A stretch of DNA of 64,000 bases from Deefgea piscis. GTDB lineage: Bacteria; Pseudomonadota; Gammaproteobacteria; Burkholderiales; Chitinibacteraceae. This document shows positions 37,217 to 47,112 of this stretch, in pieces; the first letter of the stretch is position 1, and every line of letters begins with the position of its first letter. The DNA lies in NCBI RefSeq assembly GCF_019665785.1, contig NZ_CP081149.1, forward strand, positions 62,001 to 126,000, given 5' to 3'. Under the pieces are notes generated by a model. That model had not been told where the DNA came from and searched no databases. It saw only the letters and a list, made by a program, of their open reading frames with translations. The position numbers were made by a program, and so were the translations under genes.

Positions 37217-39180
37217 TTGGTGAACTCGGTAGCTTTGCGCTGATCTTGGCGCTGCTGGTGGCGATAGCCCAAGGCACACTCGGTATTTGGGGTGGTATTC
37301 ATAATAATCTGCCGCTGATGCGCGTTGCGCGTCCGGCGGCGGTCTTGCAGTTGCTGCTCACCAGTATCGCCTTTGCCTTATTGGCGACGGCTTTTTTGCA
37401 AGATGATTTTTCGATTCGTTATGTGGTTCGACAATCCAATAGCTTGTTGCCGGTGTTTTACAAATTCGCCGCAGTTTGGGGTGGCCATGAAGGCTCGCTG
37501 TTATTGTGGGTATTGATGCTGGCAGGCTGGGGTGCGGCGGTCGCCGTATTTGCGAAAAACTTGCCGCTATCGGTGCAAGCCTTGGTCGGCGGCGTTTTGG
37601 GCTGGATTGGCTCGGGGCTGTATTTATTTATTTTATTCACCTCCAACCCATTTATTCGCCAATTGCCTGCGGCGGCTGATGGCGCTGATTTAAACCCGCT
37701 ATTGCAAGATTTAGGGCTGATTTTCCACCCGCCATTGCTGTATATGGGTTATGTCGGTTTTTCAGTCGCGTTTGCTTTTGCCGTGGCCGCGCTGATTTCT
37801 GGGCGCTTAGACGCCAGCTGGGCGCGTTGGAGTCGACCATGGACTTTGGCCGCTTGGGTTTCGCTGACTTTGGGCATTATGCTCGGCAGCGCTTGGGCGT
37901 ATTACGAGCTGGGCTGGGGCGGCTGGTGGTTTTGGGATCCGGTCGAAAACGCGTCATTTATGCCGTGGTTAGCCGGTACCGCTTTGATTCACTCTTTAGC
38001 CGTGGCCGAAAAGCGCAATGCGTTTAAGCATTGGACGGTCTTGCTGGCGATTGGCACGTTCTCTCTATCATTACTCGGTACCTTTTTAGTTCGCTCCGGT
38101 GTTTTAACCTCGGTGCATGCTTTTGCCACTGATCCAGCGCGTGGCTTGTTTATTTTGATTTTCTTATGCTTGGTGATCGGTACTTCTTTGGCGCTGTACG
38201 CTTGGCGTGCCCCGTTACTAGAAGGCGGTGGCGCATTTAGCTGGCGCTCTCGCGAAGCATTATTGCTAGCCAATAATGTGATTCTGGTAGTCGCTTGTTC
38301 AACGGTGTTTCTTGGCACGCTCTACCCCTTGCTGATTGATGCGCTAGGGCAAGGCAAACTCTCGGTTGGCCCACCGTATTTTAATAGTGTGTTTATTCCA
38401 TTGATGATGCCAGCGCTCATCCTTATGGGGCTGAGCGGCACGGTGCGCTGGAAATATCAAGACGCACATACTTTATGGCTGGCGATTCAACTACCGTTGA
38501 TTTTGGCCTTGGTCGGCGGCGCACTTTTGCCACTCTTGTGGGGCGAATGGCGCTGGGGCGTGGCGCTGGCGCTGGCGGTGGCGCTATGGATTGCGCTGAC
38601 TGCTGCACGGGATTGGAGTTTACGTTTAATCAGCAATCATCGGCATGGTGCTTCTTGGTGGCAAGCTTTTTGCAAAGTACCGGCAGCATTCTCGGGCATG
38701 CATATCGCCCATCTGGGGATGGCGGTGTTTGTGGCTGGCGTGACGATTGTATCGAGCTATGAGCACGAAGATGATTTACGTATGGCGATGGGCGATACGC
38801 ATCCGATCTCGGGCTATACCTTGCGCTTTGACGCAGTGAATTCGGCACGAGCAAGTAATTTTTCGGCCTTAGTTGGGCGATTAACGCTAAGCAAAAATGA
38901 CAAGGTCGAAAGCGTTTTACTACCTGAAAAACGGCAGTATTTCTCCAGCCAAATGCCAATGACTGAAGCGGCGATTCATCACACGCCGATTAAAGATATT
39001 TATGTATCGCTTGGCGAGCCTTTGGGCAAAGACCCGTTTAAAGACGATTGGTTAATTCGCGTTCACTACAAACCGCTAGTGGGCTGGATTTGGTATGGCT
39101 GCATTTTAATGGGCTTGGGCGGCATCATTGCGCTGAGTGATCGCCGTTACCGGCAAAAAAAATGGGGTAAATCAGCATGA
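37213..39180 (+). CDS. ccmF: CcmF, cytochrome c heme lyase core
   Basis: 655-aa integral membrane protein with about 15 spans that, with CcmH, attaches heme to apocytochrome c. The WWD motif is in [18 protein letters not shown], with conserved His residues around it ([22 protein letters not shown]). Length is normal. Overlaps ccmE and ccmG. Confidence 0.97.
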   Translation: MIGELGSFALILALLVAIAQGTLGIWGGIHNNLPLMRVARPAAVLQLLLTSIAFALLATAFLQDDFSIRYVVRQSNSLLPVFYKFAAVWGGHEGSLLLWVLMLAGWGAAVAVFAKNLPLSVQALVGGVLGWIGSGLYLFILFTSNPFIRQLPAAADGADLNPLLQDLGLIFHPPLLYMGYVGFSVAFAFAVAALISGRLDASWARWSRPWTLAAWVSLTLGIMLGSAWAYYELGWGGWWFWDPVENASFMPWLAGTALIHSLAVAEKRNAFKHWTVLLAIGTFSLSLLGTFLVRSGVLTSVHAFATDPARGLFILIFLCLVIGTSLALYAWRAPLLEGGGAFSWRSREALLLANNVILVVACSTVFLGTLYPLLIDALGQGKLSVGPPYFNSVFIPLMMPALILMGLSGTVRWKYQDAHTLWLAIQLPLILALVGGALLPLLWGEWRWGVALALAVALWIALTAARDWSLRLISNHRHGASWWQAFCKVPAAFSGMHIAHLGMAVFVAGVTIVSSYEHEDDLRMAMGDTHPISGYTLRFDAVNSARASNFSALVGRLTLSKNDKVESVLLPEKRQYFSSQMPMTEAAIHHTPIKDIYVSLGEPLGKDPFKDDWLIRVHYKPLVGWIWYGCILMGLGGIIALSDRRYRQKKWGKSA

Positions 39181-39695
39181 AACGCTACCTACCTCTAATG
39201 ATTTTCTTTGGCTTAGCGGTATTGCTTGGGATTGGGCTCACGCTTAATCCGCGTGAACTGCCTTCGGTGTTAATCGGTAAACCCGCGCCGCAATTTGAAT
39301 TAGATCGACTCGATACGCCAGGCCAGTTTTCGCCGAGCGAGCTCAAAGGCAAGGCGTGGCTACTGAATGTGTGGGCCTCATGGTGTAGCGCCTGCATTCA
39401 AGAGCACCCGGTGCTGAACGACATCGCCAAATCGTATGACTTCCCAATTGTTGGTTTGAATTACAAAGACCAAGATCGAGATGCCAAAGATTGGCTGGCG
39501 CTGCGCGGCAATCCGTATAAAGTTGTCATTGCCGATCGTGAAGGCCGCGTTGGCGTGGATTATGGCGTGTACGGCGTGCCAGAAACCTTTGTCATCGATA
39601 AAGCCGGTCGCATTGTGTACAAACACATTGGTCCAGTCACCCAGCAAGTGTTTAAAGACAAACTCTTGCCCGAGCTACAAAAGGCCCAACGATGA
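39177..39695 (+). CDS. ccmG: CcmG (DsbE), thioredoxin-like protein
   Basis: 172-aa membrane-anchored periplasmic thioredoxin-fold protein that reduces apocytochrome c or CcmH. The active site is WASWCSACIQEHP (Cys-Ser-Ala-Cys); the cis-Pro region YGVYGVPETFVID is also seen. An N-terminal anchor is present. Overlaps ccmH by four bases. Confidence 0.96.
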   Translation: MKRYLPLMIFFGLAVLLGIGLTLNPRELPSVLIGKPAPQFELDRLDTPGQFSPSELKGKAWLLNVWASWCSACIQEHPVLNDIAKSYDFPIVGLNYKDQDRDAKDWLALRGNPYKVVIADREGRVGVDYGVYGVPETFVIDKAGRIVYKHIGPVTQQVFKDKLLPELQKAQR

Positions 39696-40162
39696 AGCAC
39701 TCTTTTTATTGGCTCATGCCGCTGCTGCTAGCGTTCTCGCTCACCGTGTCGGCCAAAACCGCCTCATCCATCGCTAGCAATCCCAATGCCGAAGCGCGAT
39801 TGATTGAGTTATCTGCCGAGTTGCGTTGCCTCGTTTGCCAAAACGAAAGCTTAGCCAGCTCACAAGCGCCCTTGGCGGAAGATTTACGCCGCGAAGTACG
39901 CGAGCAGATCGCACTGGGCAAAGATAATTCAGAAATCATCAGTTATCTAACTGATCGCTACGGTGACTTTGTAACCTACCGCCCACCCTTTAAAGCGCGC
40001 ACTGTATTACTTTGGCTATTGCCACCCGCGCTACTAATTGTCGGCTTGATTTTATTGTGGCTGCGCCTGCGCCGCATCACGCCGCCTGCGGCAAAACCCG
40101 ACGCCGATGCGATTAAAGCATTGCAACAAGAATTTGATGGGAAGAATCATGACCGCGACTAA
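39692..40162 (+). CDS. ccmH: CcmH, apocytochrome reductase subunit
   Basis: 156-aa CcmH with signal/anchor (MPLLLAFSLTVSAKT), the redox motif LRCLVCQNESLASSQ (Cys-Leu-Val-Cys) and a second membrane span (VLLWLLPPALLIVGLILLWL). It corresponds to the N-terminal half of E. coli CcmH; the C-terminal half is the separate gene ccmI here. Confidence 0.96.
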   Translation: MKHSFYWLMPLLLAFSLTVSAKTASSIASNPNAEARLIELSAELRCLVCQNESLASSQAPLAEDLRREVREQIALGKDNSEIISYLTDRYGDFVTYRPPFKARTVLLWLLPPALLIVGLILLWLRLRRITPPAAKPDADAIKALQQEFDGKNHDRD

Positions 40163-41018
40163 TATTGGCATTTTCACTTTACTGTGCGCGCTGCTCATTG
40201 TCCTTTGCTTACTGATGCTAGTCTGGCCTTTATTGCGTGGTCGCTCTGCGGCCGGTGATATTCGCCGTTCGCGCTATGCTTTGCATGCCACGATTTTAGA
40301 AGAACTCGATGACGATTTGCACAATGGTCGTTTAAGCCAAGATGATTTTGAGTCCGCAAAACAAGAAGCCGAAGCGCGATTAGTGGCCGAAGTGGGTCGC
40401 TCTGATGCCAGCAGCGAACAGCAAAAAACGCTGCCAGCGAACAAGATTGCACTGATTCTTGCCATCGTCTTGCCACTGGCTGCGGCTGGGCTTTATTTTC
40501 AAATCGGCACGCCTGCTGCGCTCGATCCAAGCACGCATCAAAGCCCGAATGTTGGCCCAGCCGAAGTCGATAGCATGGTCAAAAAACTCGAAGCGAGAAT
40601 GGCGCTCGAGCCCAATGATACCGCCGGCTGGTTAATGCTGGCACGCAGCTATCGCGCACAAGCGCGCTATACCGAGGCCGCCCAAGCGTATGAAAAATCC
40701 TGGCCTTTACTGGAAAAAGACCCAGGTGAATTAGCCCGTTTTGCTGGCGTATTGGCCATTGAAAACAATGGTTTTACCGGACGACCCACTGAACTATTGG
40801 TGAAATCGCTCGATTTGAATGCCAGCGAGCCCGATGCACTCATGCTGGCAGGCAGCGCTGCCGTTGAGCGTGGCGATTACGCTTCGGCCATCCGCTGGTG
40901 GAAGCAATTGTTGGCTTTACTTGATCCGGGCTCAGAAGATGAAGTCTGGCTCAAAGGTGAGATTCGCACGCTCCAAGAGCGCCAAGCCTCAAGCCCCACC
41001 GCTGCGGCCCACCCCTAA
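40149..41018 (+). CDS. ccmI: CcmI, TPR apocytochrome chaperone
   Basis: 289-aa protein with two membrane spans (residues about 4-26 and 95-115) and a periplasmic TPR domain (PNDTAGWLMLARSYRAQARY). It binds apocytochrome C-termini and delivers them to CcmFH. ATG 40149 overlaps the ccmH end by 14 bases. A strong terminator follows, closing the ccm operon. Confidence 0.92.
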   Translation: MTATNIGIFTLLCALLIVLCLLMLVWPLLRGRSAAGDIRRSRYALHATILEELDDDLHNGRLSQDDFESAKQEAEARLVAEVGRSDASSEQQKTLPANKIALILAIVLPLAAAGLYFQIGTPAALDPSTHQSPNVGPAEVDSMVKKLEARMALEPNDTAGWLMLARSYRAQARYTEAAQAYEKSWPLLEKDPGELARFAGVLAIENNGFTGRPTELLVKSLDLNASEPDALMLAGSAAVERGDYASAIRWWKQLLALLDPGSEDEVWLKGEIRTLQERQASSPTAAAHP

Positions 41019-41040
41019 AATAGTTTGAGTTCTACTTCAA

Positions 41041-41069
41041 TGGCACAGCCGCAACGCTGTGCCATTTTT
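41041..41069 (+). terminator. terminator of the ccm operon
   Basis: TGGCACAGC-cgcaac-GCTGTGCCA followed by TTTTT, 22 bases after the ccmI stop. Confidence 0.92.
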
Positions 41070-41100
41070 CTTGCCGACGCTCTTTAAAATCAGCACCGGT

Positions 41101-41373
41101 TTACTTTTGCTTTGGCGCAATTCCCATATCATCTAGCCGCAGCAAAATCTCGGTTTTTCGCTCTTTTTTGATGCTTTGCCAAGACACATCTTCTTGCGCA
41201 CCAAAGAGCGCGTACAGCATATTGAGCGAAACATTCGGCACCACTTGCCGCAACTGTGCGTACACCTCAAAGGCATTGGCATCGCGTAATTGCTGCGCGG
41301 TGTGAATGCCAATTTTCGCCAACATTGCTCGACTTTTTGGACCAAGACCCTTGAGTTGATCAACCGATTCCAT
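41101..41373 (-). CDS. TfoX C-terminal domain protein
   Basis: 90-aa protein matching only the C-terminal helix-hairpin-helix-like domain of TfoX (LKGLGPKSRAMLAKIGIHTAQQL; QEDVSWQSIKKERKTEILLRL, quoted in part). The N-terminal TfoX domain, linked to competence regulation, is absent. Stand-alone TfoX_C proteins are common in betaproteobacteria; function unknown. ATG 41373 has GGAGG seven bases upstream. Confidence 0.85.
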   Translation of the reverse strand: MESVDQLKGLGPKSRAMLAKIGIHTAQQLRDANAFEVYAQLRQVVPNVSLNMLYALFGAQEDVSWQSIKKERKTEILLRLDDMGIAPKQK

Positions 41374-41545
41374 TGCGATTCCTCCCGCACGAATACACGA
41401 CAATGCAAAATTGACTTATGTAGTAATTAAAAACTACAGCATCCTGTAAACCTTACATATTTGGATACAATATTTTTATGACACGCCAGTAAAAGTATCG
41501 CTACACTAAGCACCTCTTATTTTGCCAAGCTGGCCTGCCAGCTAA

Positions 41546-42253
41546 ATGAATATGCGTCAGCGTTTCCCATTTTTGCCATGGCATTGGCTCATCGCCGTTG
41601 TCAGCGGCGTATTTCTCGCCCTGATTTATCCACAAACGCAATGGGATCATGCGCTGATCGCGCCGTATTTTGATCCACTTCAGCAGCGTTTTTTCCTCAA
41701 AGACCAAGCTTTTCTAAGCCAATTTATGCATCAAGGCCTAAAAAACTTGATGATTTTACCTGCGCTACTCTTGCTCGCTGCATGGCTAGCAAGCTGGAAA
41801 TACCCAAAAATCCACGCCCATCGCCGCCGAATTGGCTGGATTTTATGCGGTATGGGGCTGGCTGCGCTCAGCATCTCGATTTTAAAATCTTTCAGCAATC
41901 ATGCCTGTCCGTGGGATTTAAGTCTTTACGGCGGGGATGCCGCTGAAATTCCTTTGTGGGGCGCACTGCCCATCGGCGCTAAACCCGGGCAGTGCATGCC
42001 CGGCGGTCATGCATCGGGTGGTTATGCTTTGTTGGCGTTTTATTTTGGCTTACTCGATCTGAATCGGCGCTGGGCTTATGCTGGCTTAGCCGCAGGTTTA
42101 ATCTTTGGCACGGCCATGGGCTGGGCGCAAATGATGCGCGGCGCACACTTTTTGTCGCACAATTTATGGACGTTGTGGACGATCTGGGTGGTTTTATTAC
42201 TTTGGTACTGCGTATGGCCCCCTGTACGCAAAATGGAATTGACGCATGTTTAA
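41546..42253 (+). CDS. PAP2-family membrane phosphatase
   Basis: 235-aa membrane protein with the three-part PAP2 phosphatase signature: KSFSNHACPWD, PGGHASGG and RGAHFLSHN. Six membrane spans. The family includes lipid A phosphatases (LpxE-type) and undecaprenyl pyrophosphatases. It overlaps the downstream eptA-like gene by eight bases, so a lipid A or lipid-carrier role linked to phosphoethanolamine transfer is likely. Its second motif carries Gly-Gly-His rather than the common Ser-Gly-His. Confidence 0.88.
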   Translation: MNMRQRFPFLPWHWLIAVVSGVFLALIYPQTQWDHALIAPYFDPLQQRFFLKDQAFLSQFMHQGLKNLMILPALLLLAAWLASWKYPKIHAHRRRIGWILCGMGLAALSISILKSFSNHACPWDLSLYGGDAAEIPLWGALPIGAKPGQCMPGGHASGGYALLAFYFGLLDLNRRWAYAGLAAGLIFGTAMGWAQMMRGAHFLSHNLWTLWTIWVVLLLWYCVWPPVRKMELTHV

Positions 42254-43880
42254 ATTTAAAGCTTTAACCAGCGAAAAACTCAGTTTGATTGCTGCGCTAT
42301 TTTTTGTTTTTGCCTGCAATAGTGTTTTTTGGCAGCAGCTGTATACGATACAAAACCCGAGTACTGCCGCCGGTTGGCTGTTTATGCTGATTGGCGCGCT
42401 ATTTTTAATCTTGGTGCTCAATCTATTTCTCAACCTGCTGGCTCTGCCCTATGTGCTTAAGCCGGTTTTAAGTGTCTTGCTCGTGATTACCCCGGTTGTG
42501 GTGTATTTCATGTCGCAATTTGGCATCATGATTAACGGCGGCATGCTGCGTAATGCCGCGCAAACCAATCTGACCGAAACCTTAGATTTACTCACCCTAA
42601 AAATGGCCTTGTATTGGCTGGTTTTAGGTGGCTTGCCACTGTATCTGCTATGGAAAACGCCGATTCAATATCGACCATTTCGCCGTGAAGCCATGGTTAA
42701 AACCAGTGTAATTGTGGGCAGTATTGTGCTGCTATTGCTGGTGAGCTTGGGCTTTTATAAAGACTTTGCTTCGGTGTTTCGCAATAACCGCGAATTGCGT
42801 TTTTTAATTACGCCAATGAATTTTATCCAAGCCAGCTCTAACTATTTAAAACACAGCGTGAATATCAAACCCATTGTCGTTGCCGCAATTGGCACCGACG
42901 CCAAATATACGCCGCTACCGCAAAGTCGCCCTAAACTCACCATTATTGTCGTTGGTGAAACCGCCAGAGCCGCTAATTTTTCACTCAATGGCTATGAGCG
43001 AGAAACCAATCCGCTGCTTAAGCAACAAGCCGGCTTGATTAACCTGCCACAAGTGAGCTCGTGCGGTACCGATACCGCTGTTTCGCTGCCGTGTATGTTC
43101 TCTAAATTTGGCAAAGACAACTACAGCGAAAAACAAGCTAAAAGCCACCAAGGGTTGCTTGATGTGGTGCAAAGAGCCGGTTATCAAGTGCTGTGGCGCG
43201 ACAATCAATCAGGCTGCAAAGGCACGTGTGATCGCGTTCCCAATGAAACCACGATTGCGACCGCGGCCGCCGATCCAAAACTGTGTAAAGACGGCGAGTG
43301 CTTGGATGAAGTGCTACTTACTGGGCTGCAAGAAAAAATCGACGCTCAACAGCAAGACGCGGTCATTGTGCTGCATATGATGGGCAGTCATGGCCCAGCG
43401 TATTTCAAACGCTATCCACCGGAATTTGCAAAGTTTCAACCAACCTGCAATGACAAACAACTTAACCGTTGCAGCCGAGAACAAATTCTCAATAGCTACG
43501 ACAATTCGCTGCTGTATACCGACTATGTGTTGTCGAATGTCATTGATCTATTACGCAAAAATAGCCATCGCGTTGATACAGCCATGATGTATCTGTCTGA
43601 CCACGGCGAATCACTAGGCGAGAATGGCCTATACCTGCATGGCGCGCCGTATATGCTGGCACCGAGCGAGCAAACTCATGTGCCTGCCATGATGTGGCTA
43701 TCGCCTGAATTTGCGCAGCAAGCCAAGATCGACTTAGGCTGCATGCAAAAGAAAGCGGGGCAAGCCTATTCGCACGACAATCTATTTCACTCGACCTTAG
43801 GCTTACTCGACATTAAAACGTCACTGTATCAAACCGAGCTCGATTGGTTCGCCTCGTGCAAAGCAAAAACCGCGCAATAA
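42246..43880 (+). CDS. eptA: EptA-family phosphoethanolamine transferase
   Basis: 544-aa enzyme of the EptA/MCR family that adds phosphoethanolamine to lipid A and can lower polymyxin susceptibility. Five N-terminal spans (residues 1-180) precede a periplasmic sulfatase-fold domain. Catalytic features: VVGETARAANFSLNGY (metal Glu), CGTDTAVSLPCMFS (Thr nucleophile), MGSHGPAYFKRYP (His) and LSDHGESLGENGLYLHG (Asp-His and His). Disulfide cysteines (CKGTCDRVPNET, CKDGECLDEVLL) match EptA. Coupled to the PAP2 gene. Confidence 0.92.
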   Translation: MFKFKALTSEKLSLIAALFFVFACNSVFWQQLYTIQNPSTAAGWLFMLIGALFLILVLNLFLNLLALPYVLKPVLSVLLVITPVVVYFMSQFGIMINGGMLRNAAQTNLTETLDLLTLKMALYWLVLGGLPLYLLWKTPIQYRPFRREAMVKTSVIVGSIVLLLLVSLGFYKDFASVFRNNRELRFLITPMNFIQASSNYLKHSVNIKPIVVAAIGTDAKYTPLPQSRPKLTIIVVGETARAANFSLNGYERETNPLLKQQAGLINLPQVSSCGTDTAVSLPCMFSKFGKDNYSEKQAKSHQGLLDVVQRAGYQVLWRDNQSGCKGTCDRVPNETTIATAAADPKLCKDGECLDEVLLTGLQEKIDAQQQDAVIVLHMMGSHGPAYFKRYPPEFAKFQPTCNDKQLNRCSREQILNSYDNSLLYTDYVLSNVIDLLRKNSHRVDTAMMYLSDHGESLGENGLYLHGAPYMLAPSEQTHVPAMMWLSPEFAQQAKIDLGCMQKKAGQAYSHDNLFHSTLGLLDIKTSLYQTELDWFASCKAKTAQ

Positions 43881-44026
43881 ATGCGCGGCTTAGGACGAGT
43901 TAGCCTAGAGAATAACCAGCTTCAACGCCAGCAGACCTGAGGGTCTGTTGACGTTTGATCTGCAGCCGCGGCTTATGCGCTTTTCAAGATTGAGGGCGGT
44001 AGACGCCCATACAAAGCGCGGTATTT
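43881..44026. other. structured intergenic region after eptA
   Basis: No gene is seen. Hairpins are: CAGACC-tgag-GGTCTG (43932-43947) inside a longer imperfect stem from 43924 to 43955; GGGCG-gtaga-CGCCC (43994-44008); and an outer GCGCTTT...AAAGCGC pair (43977-43983, 44013-44019) that encloses the second. None has a T-run. They may end eptA transcription or belong to the repeat complex that follows. Confidence 0.5.
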
Positions 44027-44094
44027 GTAGGAGCGGGCTTGCCCGCGAATGCGAGCTCAATAAGGAGAACCTTCACTGGCAAGCCAGCTCCTAC
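44027..44094. repeat. inverted pair of Pseudomonas-type REP sequences
   Basis: GTAGGAGCGGGCTTGCCCGC (44027-44046, continuing GAAT) and, inverted, TTCACTGGCAAGCCAGCTCC (44072-44091, continuing TAC). Both are hairpins of the form GTAGGAGC-GGGCTTGCCC-GCGAA, the well-known REP of Pseudomonas putida and relatives. The head-to-head pair with a 21-bp spacer is a BIME-like unit. Confidence 0.88.
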
Positions 44095-44096
44095 GC

Positions 44097-44307
44097 TGCT
44101 CTTCTGTAGCAGAGACATCAACAGCTATATCGTTTGGCTCACGACAGCGACGCTGGGTGCAGAGCTCACAAAGGAGCTGGGCGAGATCAAAATCGCCTTT
44201 CTTTTCCCCTAACTCTTTGACGAGCAAAGAGCTAGGGTTTCCGCCACTGACTGCGACTGTAAACAGCCGTGCCGCAGGCACTTAAAATCATCAACACGTA
44301 ATCTGAA
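44097..44307 (-). mobile_element. MITE-like repeat, copy C (one end replaced by REP pair)
   Basis: Minus-strand copy. Its intact end is CATCAAC-acgt-AATCTGAA (44289-44307), the same terminal sequence as copy A. The hairpin GTGCC-tgc-GGCAC is at 44269-44281, and the second hairpin is CCCTAACTCTTTG / CAAAGAGCTAGGG (44207-44219, 44225-44237), with different arm sequence but kept pairing (one wobble on the minus strand). The block GAGCCAAACGATATAGCTGTT follows. The far end is missing; the REP pair stands at the junction. Confidence 0.78.
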
Positions 44308-44371
44308 CAAAGTCATTTTTTATTAGGTATTTAATCACAGAGCATATACAGAATACTCTGTATTAATATAC

Positions 44372-45019
44372 CTACTTAATCCCCAGCTCCACAGCCCATA
44401 TCGCCGCTTCAAGGCGGGAACGAAAGCTGAGTTTTCTAAGCAAGCTTTTCACGTGCACCTTAACCGTGCCTTCGGCAATGCCCAGCTCACGACCGACTAA
44501 TTTATTCGATAGTCCATGCGCCAAACATACTAAGATTTCGCGCTCGCGATCGGTCAATGATGCCAACATCGCATTACGCTCGCTGCCATCGTCTTCACGC
44601 AAAGCCAAAGCCAAGGCGCGTCCCAAGCGTTCTGGAATCGCCATTTGCCCGTCAAGTGCTTCGGCCAAACGCGCGACGATTTCTTCGGGCTCCATATCTT
44701 TTAATAAATAACCATCCGCACCCGCACGCACTGCGGCGACCAAATCGGAGGATTGATCCGATACGGTGAGCATCACAATGCGCGAATCAATATCGAGCTC
44801 CTTCATCGCGCGCAGCGTGGCAATCCCGTCCATACCTTTCATATTCAAATCTAAAATCACTAAATCTGGATTGTGTTCTTGCACCAACAGCAGTCCTTCT
44901 GCGCCGCTGGCGGCTTCGCCCACAACGACAAATCGTGGATCGAGTGCCAACAGCTGCACCACACCTTTACGAAATAGCGGGTGATCATCGATTACGATGA
45001 CATTAAATTGTTCGTTCAT
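44372..45019 (-). CDS. narL: NarL/NarP-type nitrate response regulator
   Basis: 215-aa response regulator: receiver domain with the phosphorylated Asp in PDLVILDLNMKGMDG, and a LuxR/NarL-type helix-turn-helix at the C-terminus (LTDREREILVCLAHGLSNK; GIAEGTVKVHVKSLLRKL). ATG 45019 gives MNEQFNVIVIDDHPLF; a TTG at 45034 is possible and would overlap narX. The adjacent NarX-like sensor supports NarL; NarP is the alternative name. Confidence 0.92.
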   Translation of the reverse strand: MNEQFNVIVIDDHPLFRKGVVQLLALDPRFVVVGEAASGAEGLLLVQEHNPDLVILDLNMKGMDGIATLRAMKELDIDSRIVMLTVSDQSSDLVAAVRAGADGYLLKDMEPEEIVARLAEALDGQMAIPERLGRALALALREDDGSERNAMLASLTDREREILVCLAHGLSNKLVGRELGIAEGTVKVHVKSLLRKLSFRSRLEAAIWAVELGIK

Positions 45020-45030
45020 TTTCTCGATTC

Positions 45031-46869
45031 TCAAGTCGGTTGCGTTGAATTAGACGCCGCAAACGGCGTAGTCGGAATAAAGCGTAGTTCTATCAGTGTG
45101 CCACAGGGCTCACGGCGTAAAAATTGTAATTCACCATTTAAATTGGTCGCGCGATCGCGCATGATGCCCAAACCATAATGCTGCTTACGCTCTGGATAGT
45201 TGGCTAAACCCACACCATCATCGGCGATTTTGACCACAATCTGTTCATTATCCCAAGCCAAACTTACCCAAGCATGCTGCGCCTCGGCATGGCGCTCGAT
45301 ATTGACCAAGGCTTCGCGAACAATTTGCAAAATATGTATCTCTTCATGCGCCGCCAATTCAACGCCGAGCAAACGATTATCAAGGCTAATACTGTGCTGT
45401 GCTCGATCGACAAATTCACTGACGGTTTTTTCCAACGCCTCGGTTAAACCACGCTCGTTCATTTGTAAGCGAAAGGTATTGAGTAGCTCACGCAATTGTC
45501 GATAAGCGCCATTTAAACCTTCACGCAGTTCAAACAATGCCGCATTAGCGGTATCACTGCGCTGCGCCTCAGGGAACTGATTTTGTAAACGCACCACTTG
45601 GATTTTTAAATACGACAGCGATTGCGCCAAAGAGTCATGCAACTCGCGCGCAATCACACTGCGCTCGTCATGCAGCGCCAAGCGATGCAAATCTTGTTTG
45701 CGTTTGGCATTGGCCAGCGCCGTACCGATTTGCCGCGCCACGGCTTCAAGTAACTGCTGCTGCCAATCAAGTAAAGCCTGCTGAGTTTTAAGCTGAATCG
45801 GCATAATGCCGTAATTATTAATGCCATCGGTGAGCTGAAACACTGGGGTGTTATTCGATTGTGCTGTGGCGTTCACGCCTTCAACGCAGTTGGCACAATC
45901 ATTTTTATCGCAGTTTTCAGCGGCAGTGCTCGGTATTAAAGCCAAGCGGAAAGCTTGAGGTGCTTGTTCGGTTTCAGTGAGACAAATCGCCGCATGCTCC
46001 AGCTCGATTAAAGCGCCAACATCCACTAAGACCTGATCAAACGTCGCCTGATTTGGCTCTTGGTCGGACAATAACTGCTTGGTGCTATACAGCAACTCTA
46101 AGCTGCGCTGATTTTGCGATAAAGCTTGGGTTTTTTCGAGCACGCGCGCTTCCAGCACTTCGATGCCGAGCGCCAGCTCAGCCACCATATGATTCATCGC
46201 TTGGCCCAATAGCGTAATTTCACCGGCGCCGTCTTCAGGGGCTTGAACGCTTAAATCCCCTTGTTTGATTTTTTCGGCAGCTGCGGCCATGGCGACTAAA
46301 GGCCGAGTCACTCGCCGAGTGAGCCACAATAAAGTCAGCACAAATACAATCGCCATACTGCCCATCGCAATCCACTGAATCTGTCCCAACCACTGTAAAC
46401 GCGCCTCGTGTTTGGCTTCTATGGCTTGCACATAGGTATCAATCAAATCCACAAAATGCACCGCTCTAGAGAGCAAATTATCATTGGTATGCGGTGCAGC
46501 CAAAATGCCTTTGACCTCAGTACGCCATGCTTTTTCTAGCTGATCATACGCATGGCGAACGGAGTCACTCGGGTCGGTCGAAAGGTTTTTGAGTAATTCG
46601 GGGCCATATAAATCGCGCTCAAACTCTTGGACGGCTTGCTGCAATGCCGGCATATTGCTCGAAACATGCGATGGCGAAGCCAAATGGGTAGCCACGATCA
46701 GATAGGTTTGCTTGCGCAGTGAACCCGCGACATTGATCGCCGTGCCTTCCCCTGTCGAATACACCACGGTAACCCAACTTAAGAATAAAGCTAAAAAAGC
46801 GGGCAAAACCATGAAAAGCAAGGCTTGTGTAATGAAGCGCAAGATTGAAGCTTGCCGAAAATAATTCAT
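45031..46869 (-). CDS. narX: NarX-type nitrate/nitrite sensor histidine kinase
   Basis: 612-aa sensor. N-terminal span, periplasmic domain with the nitrate-binding P-box (TAINVAGSLRKQTYLIV), second span, HAMP domain (RRVTRPLVAMAAAAEKIKQG), a central GAF-like module with cysteines (CDKNDCANC), then the HisKA_3 domain with the phospho-His in ARELHDSLAQSLSYLKIQV and the ATPase domain. The P-box and cysteines favour NarX over NarQ. ATG 46869 is used; a TTG at 46878 has a better-spaced GGAGG (46887-46891). Divergent from nap. Confidence 0.93.
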   Translation of the reverse strand: MNYFRQASILRFITQALLFMVLPAFLALFLSWVTVVYSTGEGTAINVAGSLRKQTYLIVATHLASPSHVSSNMPALQQAVQEFERDLYGPELLKNLSTDPSDSVRHAYDQLEKAWRTEVKGILAAPHTNDNLLSRAVHFVDLIDTYVQAIEAKHEARLQWLGQIQWIAMGSMAIVFVLTLLWLTRRVTRPLVAMAAAAEKIKQGDLSVQAPEDGAGEITLLGQAMNHMVAELALGIEVLEARVLEKTQALSQNQRSLELLYSTKQLLSDQEPNQATFDQVLVDVGALIELEHAAICLTETEQAPQAFRLALIPSTAAENCDKNDCANCVEGVNATAQSNNTPVFQLTDGINNYGIMPIQLKTQQALLDWQQQLLEAVARQIGTALANAKRKQDLHRLALHDERSVIARELHDSLAQSLSYLKIQVVRLQNQFPEAQRSDTANAALFELREGLNGAYRQLRELLNTFRLQMNERGLTEALEKTVSEFVDRAQHSISLDNRLLGVELAAHEEIHILQIVREALVNIERHAEAQHAWVSLAWDNEQIVVKIADDGVGLANYPERKQHYGLGIMRDRATNLNGELQFLRREPCGTLIELRFIPTTPFAASNSTQPT

Positions 46870-47112
46870 GATGCGCAAAAACCATACCTCCAAATTTCCA
46901 TACTCACGATAGTGCGGTGATTCAACAGCAAAAACAATCGTCAATCCGCACAACAATTCACACAAAGCAAGCACGCTGCGCCTCGATCACATGGCTTGTC
47001 ATGCCGAGTTGGCCAGCAAAACTCGAGTACACCACGCCACCCTGCTTTAGGCAACCTAGCCAAACTATCGACCTACCTCCAAAGCAATACGTTAATTTCA
47101 AAAGAAAAACCC

